A DNA stretch of 20,289 bases from Burkholderia sp. (GCA_028292565.1 JAQGMD010000348.1:1-20289), one strand, 5' to 3'; positions 8,683 through 17,005 are shown, counted from the stretch's first letter. Program-made: numbers and translations. The notes: a model not told the origin generated them from the letters alone.

Positions 8683-9806
8683 TGCGTATCTCTCTTCACC
8701 AACAAATATTGGCGGGCGCGCTATTTGTGTTTCTTGTCGGCCCAGCGTTTGCCGGACCAGGTCATGACCACGACGAGGTGCCGGCGGTTGCCAATAGCAA
8801 TGGACCGAAACGTTTACCGGACGGCAGCGTCTTCCTGCCCAAGCTCTCGCAGCGCCGGCTATCGGTCCGCACGCTCCTGACCGAGCGCAAAGAATTGCCT
8901 CAGGCATTTGAGCTTGTAGGCCGGGTCGTGATGGACCCCAATGCCGGGGGTAAAGTACAGCCGATGGTAGCGGGACGCGTTGAGCCTGGACCAAACGGCT
9001 TCCCGTCATTGGGACAAACGGTTCGTCAAGGCCAGGTGCTGGCATATGTCCGCCCATCCACCGGCACGATCGAGCTTGCGAACCAGGCCGCCCAGGCAGC
9101 GGAACTTCGCTCCGTGAAAGCATTGGCAGAGAAACGCCTGGCTCGGTTGAAGCAGCTCGAAGGCAGTGTGCCGCAAAAGGAAATCGACACCGTCCAGGCA
9201 GAGCTGCAAAGCGCGAAAGAACGGTTAGCCGCAGTCGGCGGCAGCCTTTCATCGAGAGAATCGCTGGTCGCCCCGGTATCCGGTGTCATAGCTGCGGCGA
9301 ACATCGTTGCAGGCCAGGTTGTCGATGCGCGTGAAGTCCTGTTCGAGATTGTTGACCCGAATCGCCTGCGCATTGAAGCTGTGGCGCACGATGTGCAGAT
9401 AGCCAGCAATATCGCATCAGCATCAACCAGTACCGCCTCAGGTGAGTCATTGGAACTGGAGTTTATCGGCGCCGGCCGGATATTGCGCGAGCAGGCAGTG
9501 CCTATCCATTTCCGTACCCGCGTCCCCAAGGACGGCAAGCTGCCTGCGCTGACGGTTGGCCAACCGATGAAAGTCGTCGCGCGATCGAAGACAACCGTGG
9601 CCGGCGTGGCCGTTCCCGCCAGCGCCATCGTCAAGAACCCGAGTAACCAGGACGTCGTCTGGGTCCACGCCAGTGCCGAGCGCTTCGTGCAAAAGACGGT
9701 GCGCTACACACCGCTGGACGCAGTTACTGTAACCGTCATTGATGGCCTGGATGGTGGTGAGCGTGTTGTCGTGCAAAGCGCACCGCTTGTCAACCAGGTG
9801 AGGTAA
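8682..9806 (+). CDS. czcB: CzcB-like periplasmic adaptor (membrane fusion protein) of the RND efflux system
   Basis: The 374-residue protein has a signal peptide (cleavage near GPAFAG) followed by a His/Asp motif GPGHDHDE. Then come a barrel-sandwich/lipoyl half (GKVQPMVAGRVEPGPNGFPSLGQTVRQGQVLAYV), a helical hairpin (about 130-185), the second lipoyl half (LVAPVSGVIAAANIVAGQVVDAREVLFEIV), a beta-barrel and a membrane-proximal domain ending in VIDGLDGGERVVV. This is the standard order of HlyD/CusB-type adaptors that join pump and outer membrane channel. Its ATG overlaps the stop of the preceding gene by 1 bp (TAATG), and czcA begins 4 bp after its stop. There is no lipobox, so it is a soluble or signal-anchored adaptor. 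Confidence 0.93.
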   Translation: MRISLHQQILAGALFVFLVGPAFAGPGHDHDEVPAVANSNGPKRLPDGSVFLPKLSQRRLSVRTLLTERKELPQAFELVGRVVMDPNAGGKVQPMVAGRVEPGPNGFPSLGQTVRQGQVLAYVRPSTGTIELANQAAQAAELRSVKALAEKRLARLKQLEGSVPQKEIDTVQAELQSAKERLAAVGGSLSSRESLVAPVSGVIAAANIVAGQVVDAREVLFEIVDPNRLRIEAVAHDVQIASNIASASTSTASGESLELEFIGAGRILREQAVPIHFRTRVPKDGKLPALTVGQPMKVVARSKTTVAGVAVPASAIVKNPSNQDVVWVHASAERFVQKTVRYTPLDAVTVTVIDGLDGGERVVVQSAPLVNQVR

Positions 9807-9810
9807 GCGC

Positions 9811-12800
9811 ATGTTCAATTACCTTGTCAACGCAGGCCTGAAAAATCGCCTGTTTGTACTTGCGCTGGCTGCCGTACTGATGATTTACGGCGCGCTTACG
9901 CTGGTGCGCATGCCGGTCGATGTATTCCCTGACCTGAACCGCCCGACAGTCACCTTGATGACTGAAGCCGGCGGCATGGCGCCGGAAGAGGTGGAGCAGA
10001 TCATTACGTTTCCGTTGGAAACGACGATGAATGGCATGCCCGGCGTCACGGCAGTGCGGTCGGTATCGTCAGTTGGCTTATCCTTTTTGTACATCCAGTT
10101 CGACTGGGGCATGGATATCTACCGGGCCCGCCAGATGGTCTCCGAGCGACTCAATCTCGTGCGCGAGCAAATGCCGCCCGGGATTACGCCGTCCATGGGA
10201 CCGATTTCGTCGGTCATGGGCGAAATCATGTTGATAGCGATTCCCATCGACCCGCAGAAAATCACGCCGATGGCCACGCGCGAGTATGCGGACTTCGTGT
10301 TGCGGCCACGTTTGCTGACGATTCCCGGTGTTGCGCAGGTGATCCCGATTGGCGGTGAAGTGCGTCAGTATCAGGTACAACCGGATACAACCCGTATGGC
10401 GACGCTGGGCATCACGCTTGAACAGGTTGAGACGGCGCTGCGCGGGTTCTCGGCAAATACCAGTGGCGGCTTCCTCGAACTGAACGCACGTGAGTATTTG
10501 ATTCGCAATATCGGCCGTACATCGCGCTTGGAAGACCTGCAAAGGTTGCCGGTGACCGCACGAAATGGCCAGTCGATTTTGCTTAAACAGGTGGCGGAAG
10601 TGACGTTCGCTCCTGCCATCAAACGTGGCGACGCCGGCTTCAACGGCAAACCTGCAGTGATCCTGGGTGTACAAAAGCAGCCGGATGCGGATACCGTCAA
10701 GCTCACCCGCCAGATCGAAGATGCGCTGGCGGAGACAAAGAAGAGCCTGCCACCGGGCATGGAAGCGCCGCAAGTCACTTTCCGGCAAGCCAACTTCATT
10801 GAGTCGTCGATCGGCAACCTGCAAAACAAGCTGATAACGGCAGCAGTGCTGGTCGCGATCATCTTGTATCTCTTCCTCGGCAATTTCCGCACAACGCTGA
10901 TTTCGCTCACAGCCATCCCGGTGTCGATCCTGATTACGGCGCTCGTATTCAAGTACTTCGGCCTGTCGATTAACACCATGACGCTGGGTGGGCTGGCCAT
11001 TGCAATTGGCGAGCTGGTGGACGATGCGGTGGTAGGGGTGGAGAACGTGTTACGTCGGCTAAAGCTGCAGCGCGGCCATGCTGCACGCATAAATCCGATT
11101 GAACTGATTGTCAACGCCACGTTGGAGGTACGTTCAGCAATTGTGGTTGCCACTACCATCATTGTTCTGGTGTTCGTGCCGCTCTTTTTACTGCCAGGCA
11201 TGGAAGGAAGGCTGTTTGTCCCGCTAGGCATAGCCTACATCGTGTCGATCCTGGCATCTATGCTGGTGTCGGTAACACTGACCCCGGTGATGGCGTACTA
11301 CCTGTTGCCAGGCATGAAGCAGCTCGAACACGGCGACCCCGCTTTGGTACGCTGGCTGAAAGAACGATACTCTCGCGGGCTCCAATGGGCACTTTCCCAC
11401 GCACGCGGATTATTGATTGCTGCTGGTGTGGCAGTTACCCTGGCCGCAGCGAGTATCCCGTTCTTCCCGACCACCTTCCTGCCGCCGTTTAACGAAGGCT
11501 CGGTGCTCATAGGCCTGCGCTTAAATCCTGGAACGACCCTTGCCGAAACCGTTCGGTTAGCCAGCCAGGCCGAAGTCCTGGTGAAACAAGTGCCGGAAGT
11601 GCAGTATGTTGGCCGCCGCTCCGGTCGCGCGGAGCTCGACGAACACGCCGAGGGAGTGCATGTATCGGAGCTGGACCTCAGCTTGAAACCATCTGACCGC
11701 TCCACAGATGAGATTTATGCCGATATTCGCGAAGCACTGTCGACGCTGCCGGCTGCAATCAGCATCGGCCAACCGATTTCGCATCGGATTGACCATATGT
11801 TGTCGGGCGTGCGGGCGCAAATCGCAATCAAGATTTTTGGCGATAACCTCGACACATTGCGTGGCCAGGCAGAGGCCTTGCGAGCGGCATTGGCGCGTGT
11901 TCCCGGCGTAGCCGACCTGGAAGTTGAAAAACAGGTGTTAACGCCGGAAATCAAGGTCCGCGTTGACTTTGACCGTGCCGAACAATACGGCGTGGCGCCT
12001 TCGGTCCTGACCGCTCAGCTGCAAACGCTGATTGATGGGGAGCGTATCACCCAGGTCATCGAAGGGAACCGCCGCTTTAACCTGGTGCTGCGTTTGCCGG
12101 ACGAGGCGCGATCTATCGAGGGATTGCGCCAGCTCCTGATTGAAACGCCGAATGGGCGGGTACCGCTCGCGAAGCTGGCTACGATTGAAGAGTCGGACGG
12201 CCCGAACCAGATATCACGGGACGACGGGCGGCGGCGGATTGTTCTCTCTGCCAATGCACAGGAACGGCCATTGTCGGAAATCGTGGAAGACATACGCGAA
12301 GTGATTGCCGATACCAAAATGCCCGAAGGGTACTTCGTTACCATGGACGGGCAGTTCCAGGCGCAGGAACAAGCCAGTCGCCTCATCGCCGTGCTTTCAC
12401 TGATTTCGGGAGCGATGGTCTTCCTTGTGCTCTACAGCCGCTATCGCTCAACCAGATTGTCGCTGATGATCATGGCCAACATCCCGTTGGCATTGGTTGG
12501 CTCGGTTATCGGCCTGTGGCTGTCCGGACAGCCATTGTCTATCGCCGCCCTGATTGGATTCATCACACTCGCCGGCATCTCGACACGGAACGGCATCCTG
12601 AAGGTAAGTCACTACATCAATCTTTGTGCTTTCGAAGGCGAATCGTTCAACCAGAAGATGATAGTGCGAGGCTCGCTGGAGCGCTTGACGCCAGTGCTGA
12701 TGACTGCGTTGGTGGCGGCATTTGCTTTGGCTCCGCTGCTGTTCGAAGCCGAGATGCCTGGCACTGAAATTCTGCATCCGGTGGCCGTGGTGATTTTTTC

Positions 12801-12915
12801 CGGCCTTGTCAGTTCAACGATCCTGGACACGTTCCTGACGCCGGCAATGTTCTGGCTGTTCGGGCAGAAGTCGATGGAACGCCTCGTAGCGGAAAGCGGT
12901 AAAGATGCCTTTTAA
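9811..12915 (+). CDS. czcA: CzcA-like heavy-metal efflux RND pump (HME family) with non-classical TM4 motif
   Basis: The 1034-residue inner-membrane proton/metal antiporter has the two-fold RND layout: TM1 near 13-31 followed by PVDVFPDLNRP, a large periplasmic loop, TM2-6 (about 337-500), TM7 near 530-550, a second periplasmic loop (about 560-860) and TM8-12 to the end. The proton-relay segment in TM4 reads GGLAIAIGELVDDAVVGVEN (393-412), with Asp404, Asp405 and Glu411. Compared with classical CzcA (DFG-x3-DGAV-x3-EN), the first Asp is replaced by Ala398. The form resembles pumps I recall as HME5, or the Cu/Ag (HME4) pattern, more than Zn/Co/Cd HME1, so the substrate is uncertain. A ribosome site AGGTAAG overlaps the end of czcB. 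Length is normal and no break is seen. Confidence 0.93.
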   Translation: MFNYLVNAGLKNRLFVLALAAVLMIYGALTLVRMPVDVFPDLNRPTVTLMTEAGGMAPEEVEQIITFPLETTMNGMPGVTAVRSVSSVGLSFLYIQFDWGMDIYRARQMVSERLNLVREQMPPGITPSMGPISSVMGEIMLIAIPIDPQKITPMATREYADFVLRPRLLTIPGVAQVIPIGGEVRQYQVQPDTTRMATLGITLEQVETALRGFSANTSGGFLELNAREYLIRNIGRTSRLEDLQRLPVTARNGQSILLKQVAEVTFAPAIKRGDAGFNGKPAVILGVQKQPDADTVKLTRQIEDALAETKKSLPPGMEAPQVTFRQANFIESSIGNLQNKLITAAVLVAIILYLFLGNFRTTLISLTAIPVSILITALVFKYFGLSINTMTLGGLAIAIGELVDDAVVGVENVLRRLKLQRGHAARINPIELIVNATLEVRSAIVVATTIIVLVFVPLFLLPGMEGRLFVPLGIAYIVSILASMLVSVTLTPVMAYYLLPGMKQLEHGDPALVRWLKERYSRGLQWALSHARGLLIAAGVAVTLAAASIPFFPTTFLPPFNEGSVLIGLRLNPGTTLAETVRLASQAEVLVKQVPEVQYVGRRSGRAELDEHAEGVHVSELDLSLKPSDRSTDEIYADIREALSTLPAAISIGQPISHRIDHMLSGVRAQIAIKIFGDNLDTLRGQAEALRAALARVPGVADLEVEKQVLTPEIKVRVDFDRAEQYGVAPSVLTAQLQTLIDGERITQVIEGNRRFNLVLRLPDEARSIEGLRQLLIETPNGRVPLAKLATIEESDGPNQISRDDGRRRIVLSANAQERPLSEIVEDIREVIADTKMPEGYFVTMDGQFQAQEQASRLIAVLSLISGAMVFLVLYSRYRSTRLSLMIMANIPLALVGSVIGLWLSGQPLSIAALIGFITLAGISTRNGILKVSHYINLCAFEGESFNQKMIVRGSLERLTPVLMTALVAAFALAPLLFEAEMPGTEILHPVAVVIFSGLVSSTILDTFLTPAMFWLFGQKSMERLVAESGKDAF

Positions 12916-12985
12916 TCAATTGGTCGCGGCGAGTGCGGATATGCCGCGGCATTCCCCTGAATGATCCGCTCATCAAAGGAACCCC

Positions 12986-13136
12986 ATGAAAAAAATCATT
13001 GAGCCCAGCCGGCGACAACAAGCTGGAAGCGAACGGTGCTTTCAAGGTAGCGCCCGGCACGAAGGCCGTCGCAGTAGTAACGCTCGCTGGAAAACCGGCA
13101 CAAAGCGTACGTTTTCCACGAATTGATCGGAGGTAA
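12986..13136 (+). pseudogene. Remnant of a small exported protein gene downstream of czcA
   Basis: A ribosome site (AAAGGA) and ATG AAA AAA ATC ATT (MKKII, a signal-peptide start) are followed, one frame off, by a readable stretch GDNKLEANGAFKVAPGTKAV, then AVVTLAGKPAQSVRF, before the sequence runs out at TAA (13134-13136). The second part resembles, from memory, the C-terminal half of small exported hypothetical proteins near czc operons. The simplest reading is an internal deletion that removed most of the signal peptide and shifted the frame, plus a damaged C-terminus. The family memory is not verified. Confidence 0.5.
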
Positions 13137-13230
13137 GCGGCAAGGGCAGATCGTGTAATGCGGCTTATTTCACTCCCGTCCGGGACCCTGGATCGAACCA
13201 TCCGAAGCTGACAATACATTCAACACGGGA

Positions 13231-13517
13231 GGGGCATTCTTCCATCATAGTCAAATGGGACGGATGGGGAATCCTTCCACTATCGTGTCGCCGCAATCCC
13301 CCCCACCGTTTCTAACCCGTGGCTCAGGTCCAAGTGACCGGACGTGGTAGACAGTTCAAAGAACGGCGCCCACGTGTACGGTAGCGTGTCCGACGTCAAG
13401 GATAGCCGGCGATTCGGCGCCTGCTGGCCCGCTTCGCATTGCTTTTTGTCCGGATCGCCTCAATCGTCGACGCCCGGCCTTAGTGCTCTTGGGAGAAGGG
13501 GGGAATCCTTCCACCAT
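13231..13517. repeat. Three copies of a degenerate 20-bp repeat
   Basis: Copies are GGGGCATTCTTCCATCATAG (13231-13250), GGGGAATCCTTCCACTATCG (13266-13285) and GGGGAATCCTTCCACCATAG (13500-13519). All are direct on the plus strand, spaced 35 and 234 bp. The consensus is GGGGAATCCTTCCACCATAG. They could be fragments of insertion-sequence ends or protein-binding sites; I do not recognise the family. Confidence 0.5.
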
Positions 13518-13638
13518 AGGCTAAAAATAGCGGGATGAGGGTGAATGTCTCAAGCTAGTCGAACGACGAACGGCGCTTGTAGTGGCGGTTTCCTAAGCTG
13601 AAATCGGGAATGTTCCCGGTTCAGTCAAGGAGACAGCC

Positions 13639-14496
13639 ATGACACAGTTACGCCAGCAGATGCAGGCCGACATGGTCGTACGGGGTTTGGCCCCGCGCAC
13701 GCAGCGCGCCTATATCGATGCGGTTGCCGCCATTGCCCGCTACTACGGCCGTTCGCCGGACCAATTATCGTGCGATGAGATTGAACAGTACCTGCATCAT
13801 CTGATTGAGGAACGCAAGCGGTCCAGGTCTACCACCAATCAAGCCGTTTGCGCATTGCGTTTCCTCTTCCATATCACGCTCAAGCAGCCCTCCATGTCAT
13901 TGGCGATCCCGTATCGCCGCATCGGCTCAAAGCAGCCGCACATACTGTCGCGCGATGAAGTGGCGCGGATCCTTACAGCAGCGGGCAAGCTGACCCACCG
14001 TACGATCCTGATGACGACGTATGCAGCAGGCTTGCGAGTGGCAGAGGTATGCTCGTTGCGCGTGTCGGATATTGACAGTGAGCGCATGATGCTGCGGGTG
14101 TGTTGCGGCAAAGGCGCCAAGGACAGGTACACGTTACTGTCGGCGCAATTGCTGGAGACGTTGCGCCGGTACTGGTACAGCGAACGGCCAGCGTTGTGGC
14201 TCTTTCCGAAGGCAAGCAACCCGCATGCGCTGATCAACGTTTGCAATGTGCAATGCATGTTCTATCGCGCCAAGCATGCCGCCGGCATTACGAAACAGGG
14301 CGGCATTCACAGCCTGCGGCATGCCTTTGCCACCCACCTGCTCGAGTCGGGTGTTGACGTCCACACCATCCAACGCCTGCTCGGGCATAGCCAATCATCG
14401 ACGACAGCACACTATTTCCACCTGCAACAGCAGCGGTTGACCAGCACTTCATCACTGCTGGATTTGCTTCCGAACGTCGCACCCCTGCAGCAATAA
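13639..14496 (+). CDS. Tyrosine recombinase/integrase of the IS91-like element
   Basis: The 285-residue site-specific recombinase has an N-terminal SAM-like core-binding domain (about 1-85, LRQQMQADMVVRGLAPRTQR) and a C-terminal catalytic domain. Catalytic residues are all visible: Arg133 (GLRVAEV), Lys158 in CGKGAKDR, His224 and Arg227 (HSLRH), His250 (LLGH) and the nucleophile Tyr259 (AHYFH). A strong ribosome site AAGGAG lies just upstream. It is not an integron integrase as far as I can tell: I do not see the extra helix that marks IntI between the conserved boxes. Its job in IS91-type elements is not settled; it may resolve or insert transposition intermediates. Confidence 0.9.
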   Translation: MTQLRQQMQADMVVRGLAPRTQRAYIDAVAAIARYYGRSPDQLSCDEIEQYLHHLIEERKRSRSTTNQAVCALRFLFHITLKQPSMSLAIPYRRIGSKQPHILSRDEVARILTAAGKLTHRTILMTTYAAGLRVAEVCSLRVSDIDSERMMLRVCCGKGAKDRYTLLSAQLLETLRRYWYSERPALWLFPKASNPHALINVCNVQCMFYRAKHAAGITKQGGIHSLRHAFATHLLESGVDVHTIQRLLGHSQSSTTAHYFHLQQQRLTSTSSLLDLLPNVAPLQQ

Positions 14497-14499
14497 GCA

Positions 14500-15678
14500 G
14501 TGGCCACCCGTGGCCGGGTTGAGCTGGCCGATATCTTCCGCATCCACGGCGATGACTATCTCGCCACGCATGCGCTTTCCCGTTCCCAGGCCAAGGCATG
14601 GCGTGCGATCGTCTCCTGCCGTACCGCAGCGCTCGGCGGCCATGTCGAGCAGTGCACAAGCTGCGGCACCATCCGTCATGTGTACCACTCCTGCCGCAAT
14701 CGGCATTGCCCGAAATGCCAGAACCGCGCCAAGGAACAATGGGTGACCCAACGTCATCAGGACTTATTACCGGTACCGTACGACCATCTGGTATTTACTC
14801 TTCCGCACGTCATCAATCCGCTCGCCGGGGCCCACTTTCGGTGTATCACCGACGTCCTGTTCAAGGCCGTATCAGACACGCTGCTCGAGTTCGGCGCCAA
14901 TCCCCACTGGTTGGGCGGCAAGCTGGCGTTCTCGCTGGTGCTCCATACGTGGTCGCAGAACCTGATGCGGCACCTGCACGTGCATGCGCTGGTCGCCGGC
15001 GGTGCGCTGACCACGGAGCAAAGCTGGATCACTGGCCGGCGTGGCTTCCTGTTTCCGGTCAAAGCGTTATCCAAGGTGTTGCGCGGAAAGTTTATCGGTT
15101 TGCTGACTGAACGGAGAGACAGTGGATGCTTCAAGCAAAGCGATGCCAATAACAATGCGACGTGGAATGCGCTGCTGGCCGCGCTGCGCCGGCATGACTG
15201 GGTGGTGTATGCGAAGCAGCCGCTCGGCGGACCGGCGCAAGTGCTGGAATACCTGAGCCGCTACACCCACCGAGTGGCAATCTCCAACGAGAGGCTGGTC
15301 AGCCTGCATGAAGGCCAGGTCGCGTTCAAGGTTCGCGACAATGCCAACGCTGCTGGCAAGAAGCGCATGGAGCGATTGCCGGCAGACGCCTTTATCGGGC
15401 GCTTTTTGCTGCATGTGCTGCCACCAGGCCTAAAGCGCATCTGGCACTACGGGATACTGGCCAGCTGCCACAAGCAGGCCCAACTGGCCGCCTGCCGGGC
15501 GACACTACAGGCACCACAGCCAGATAGGCCATTGCTTGAAACGGTGGCGGCCTTCATGCAGCGAGTCGTACAGCTCGATATCACTTGCTGTCCCCGCTGT
15601 CACCACGGGAAGTTGCGTGTCGTCGAGGTCATCCCGCCCACGCGCTGTCCCGGCCTATCGACCGGACCGCCGCCATGA
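14500..15678 (+). CDS. IS91-family Y2 (HUH) rolling-circle transposase
   Basis: The 392-residue protein starts at GTG 3 bp after the recombinase stop. The N-terminal zinc-binding domain has CTSC (52-55), Cys65 and HCPKC (69-73) in the family pattern CRNRHCPKCQ. The catalytic domain carries the HUH motif HVH (160-162, in MRHLHVHALVAGG) and the two-tyrosine motif YLSRY (251-255), so it is a two-tyrosine enzyme expected to nick one strand and move DNA by rolling-circle replication. A C-terminal CPRC pair suggests a second small zinc site. Length is close to the family norm and no frameshift is seen, so the element may be active. IS91 relatives can mobilise neighbouring DNA by reading past their terminus, which matters next to a cassette array. 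Confidence 0.93.
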   Translation: MATRGRVELADIFRIHGDDYLATHALSRSQAKAWRAIVSCRTAALGGHVEQCTSCGTIRHVYHSCRNRHCPKCQNRAKEQWVTQRHQDLLPVPYDHLVFTLPHVINPLAGAHFRCITDVLFKAVSDTLLEFGANPHWLGGKLAFSLVLHTWSQNLMRHLHVHALVAGGALTTEQSWITGRRGFLFPVKALSKVLRGKFIGLLTERRDSGCFKQSDANNNATWNALLAALRRHDWVVYAKQPLGGPAQVLEYLSRYTHRVAISNERLVSLHEGQVAFKVRDNANAAGKKRMERLPADAFIGRFLLHVLPPGLKRIWHYGILASCHKQAQLAACRATLQAPQPDRPLLETVAAFMQRVVQLDITCCPRCHHGKLRVVEVIPPTRCPGLSTGPPP

Positions 15679-15918
15679 TGCAGCACGCCTGTTTGCCGCG
15701 CACTATGGGACCATGGCGCAATGCAGCCAAAGGGACCGGCTTGACTCCTGCGCCATGTTCCCCCGAAAACCCGCCGGCCTTACCCGACCGTCAGCGGCAC
15801 GGACTTCCCGGCGCGGTGCCAAAAACCGACAGGTTCCGCCCGCCAGTCGCAGTTTCTTGCCAAACCAGCTACGCTGAAGCTTACAATCCCCATAACCACC
15901 GCGGGTGATGGCGGTTCA

Positions 15919-16002
15919 GTCCAACGGCGTTTATCTGCCGCTGAAACGTTGGAACGCTGATGATGCTCTTATGGGGCGGCAGATAAACTCTATTCGTTAA
16001 AC
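15919..16002 (+). other. Integron attC site 1 (84 bp)
   Basis: The left core GTCCAAC (15919-15925) matches RYYYAAC and the right core GTTAAAC (15996-16002) matches GTTRRRY. Between them a perfect 13-bp inverted repeat, GTTTATCTGCCGC (15929-15941) and GCGGCAGATAAAC (15976-15988), can form the attC hairpin. No cassette gene precedes it; the IS91-like element ends directly against it, so the gene it belonged to has probably been replaced or displaced. The right core is 3 bp before the next ATG. Confidence 0.75.
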
Positions 16003-16005
16003 GTC

Positions 16006-16329
16006 ATGAACCTTGAGCCGCGCAATCTCGGCATCCCGTTCCCCCCACGCGACTGGTTTTGGCTGCGTGCGGTACTGGTCATCTTTGCCGTTTCCGGACT
16101 GCTTGCCTGGATTTACCCTGACTTCGGAATCCCTTATCTGGTTACAGCAGTTTTTGCATTGCCGATACTCGGCCCTTGGTTGCTAAGCGCACGATTCCAG
16201 CAGTGGAGTTCTTCGCTTGGATGGGGATCCCGCCTGCTGCTTCTAGCACTTGTCTTTGCCTACCTAAAGTTTGCCAAGTCAGTGTTGGTACCAGCTGTTC
16301 TAATCAAGATTGGGGGCGGAGATGTTTAA
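16006..16329 (+). CDS. Cassette gene: small integral membrane protein, unknown function
   Basis: 107 residues with three hydrophobic segments (about 20-36, 43-60 and 74-97) separated by short polar loops; the start (MNLEPRNLGIPFPPRDW) is soluble. I do not recognise a family. The ATG is 3 bp after the attC right core, so there is no room for a ribosome site outside the core. The stop codon TAA lies inside the left core (GTTTAAC) of the next attC, so gene and recombination site overlap. Orientation and spacing are those of an integron cassette. Confidence 0.75.
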   Translation: MNLEPRNLGIPFPPRDWFWLRAVLVIFAVSGLLAWIYPDFGIPYLVTAVFALPILGPWLLSARFQQWSSSLGWGSRLLLLALVFAYLKFAKSVLVPAVLIKIGGGDV

Positions 16330-16377
16330 CATGTCGCTGGACACCGACGCTACGCGCCGGTCAGCTCGGCGTTAGGT
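16324..16377 (+). other. Integron attC site 2 (54 bp)
   Basis: Left core GTTTAAC (16324-16330) and right core GTTAGGT (16371-16377) match the consensus. Inner arms GAC-a-CCG and CGGTC pair with one extra A, the extrahelical base expected for single-strand recombination. The inner part is nearly identical to site 6 (18644-18697). Confidence 0.85.
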
Positions 16378-16387
16378 TGCACCCGCC

Positions 16388-17005
16388 ATGTTCGAAGATG
16401 ACGTCCCAAGTCCCATCGACCTTCGCCGAATGTCCGACGCAAGCGCCTGGGAGGTCTCCGCGATGGCGAAGCGTCCTTGGCGATCGGAGGTCTTCGCAGC
16501 GTTCACGTCCACCCTGACCAGGGCTAAGCCTCGCGTTCGTCGTGTCTTGGAGCTAGGCTCAGGTCCAGGCTTTCTGGCTGAGGTGTTGCTGCGCGAGTTG
16601 CCCGAAGTCTCGTACGTTGCGCTCGACTTCTCAGCTGCCATGCATCAATTGGCGGCAGCACGGCTCGGCTCAGCCACTGGTCTGGTCCAGTTTATCGAGC
16701 GCAGTTTCCGCGAGGAGGGCTGGACATGCGGCCTGGAACAGTTCGATGCGATTGTCACGAACCAGGCTGTCCACGAGTTACGCCACAAGCGCCACGCGGC
16801 GCGGCTTCATGCGCAAGCGAGGAGCCTGCTCGTGGCGGGCGGATCGTACCTCGTATGCGATCATTTCGCCGGCGAGGGTGGCATGAGTAACGATCAACTG
16901 TACATGTCGGTGGCGGAGCAGCGTACGGCCCTGTTGCTGGCCGGGTTCTCTCGGGTTGAAGAGCTGTTGGTCAAGGGCGGTCTCGTACTTCACCATGCAA
17001 CCTAA
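16388..17005 (+). CDS. Cassette gene: class I SAM-dependent methyltransferase
   Basis: 205 residues with a Rossmann-type methyltransferase core: motif I VLELGSGPGF (53-62), the acidic end of strand 2 in YVALDFS (Asp80), and motif IV FDAIVTNQAVHEL in the middle. A later segment, ARSLLVAGGSYLVCDHF, fits motif VI. The substrate cannot be read from the sequence; small-molecule methylation is the usual role of such compact enzymes, which is inference. It is the only gene of its cassette. The stop TAA lies within the left core ACCTAAC of the next attC. No ribosome site precedes the ATG, which is 10 bp after the attC core. Confidence 0.88.
   Translation: MFEDDVPSPIDLRRMSDASAWEVSAMAKRPWRSEVFAAFTSTLTRAKPRVRRVLELGSGPGFLAEVLLRELPEVSYVALDFSAAMHQLAAARLGSATGLVQFIERSFREEGWTCGLEQFDAIVTNQAVHELRHKRHAARLHAQARSLLVAGGSYLVCDHFAGEGGMSNDQLYMSVAEQRTALLLAGFSRVEELLVKGGLVLHHAT

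Larger units (their letters stand above)
12916..13604. other. Degenerate non-coding region between czcA and the IS91-like element
   Basis: About 690 bp with no intact gene. It holds a broken remnant of a small gene (12986-13136) and three copies of a 20-bp degenerate repeat (13231, 13266 and 13500). Short open frames here have no ribosome site or recognisable sequence. The stretch reads like a graveyard of earlier insertions and deletions at the edge of the mobile region. Confidence 0.6.
13605..15917 (+). mobile_element. IS91-family element carrying a tyrosine recombinase gene
   Basis: The element is defined by two adjacent genes, a tyrosine recombinase and a Y2 transposase, 3 bp apart. IS91-type elements with an upstream recombinase gene are a known subgroup. 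They lack terminal inverted repeats and target duplications, so the ends cannot be fixed by eye. I set the left edge at a small palindrome CGGGAA-tg-TTCCCG (13605-13618). The right edge is set at the tetranucleotide GTTC (15914-15917; GAAC on the other strand, a known IS91 target) directly before an integron attC. The right part also has an imperfect palindrome AACCACC...GGCGGTT (about 15894-15916). Both boundaries are inference. Confidence 0.7.

Noticed and set aside
13231..13519. The three 20-bp repeats as a CRISPR array
   Set aside because: Spacing is irregular (35 and 234 bp), repeats are degenerate and no cas genes are present.
13344..13538. 64-codon open frame between the repeats
   Set aside because: No ribosome site, no homology recognised, and it runs into one of the 20-bp repeats.
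13639..14496. Tyrosine recombinase considered as the integron integrase
   Set aside because: It is followed 3 bp later by an IS91 transposase on the same strand and lacks the extra IntI segment as far as I can see; a true intI normally points away from its cassettes.
15536..15877. Open frame overlapping the 3' end of the transposase
   Set aside because: It is out of frame with the transposase and has no ribosome site or family resemblance; likely a chance frame.
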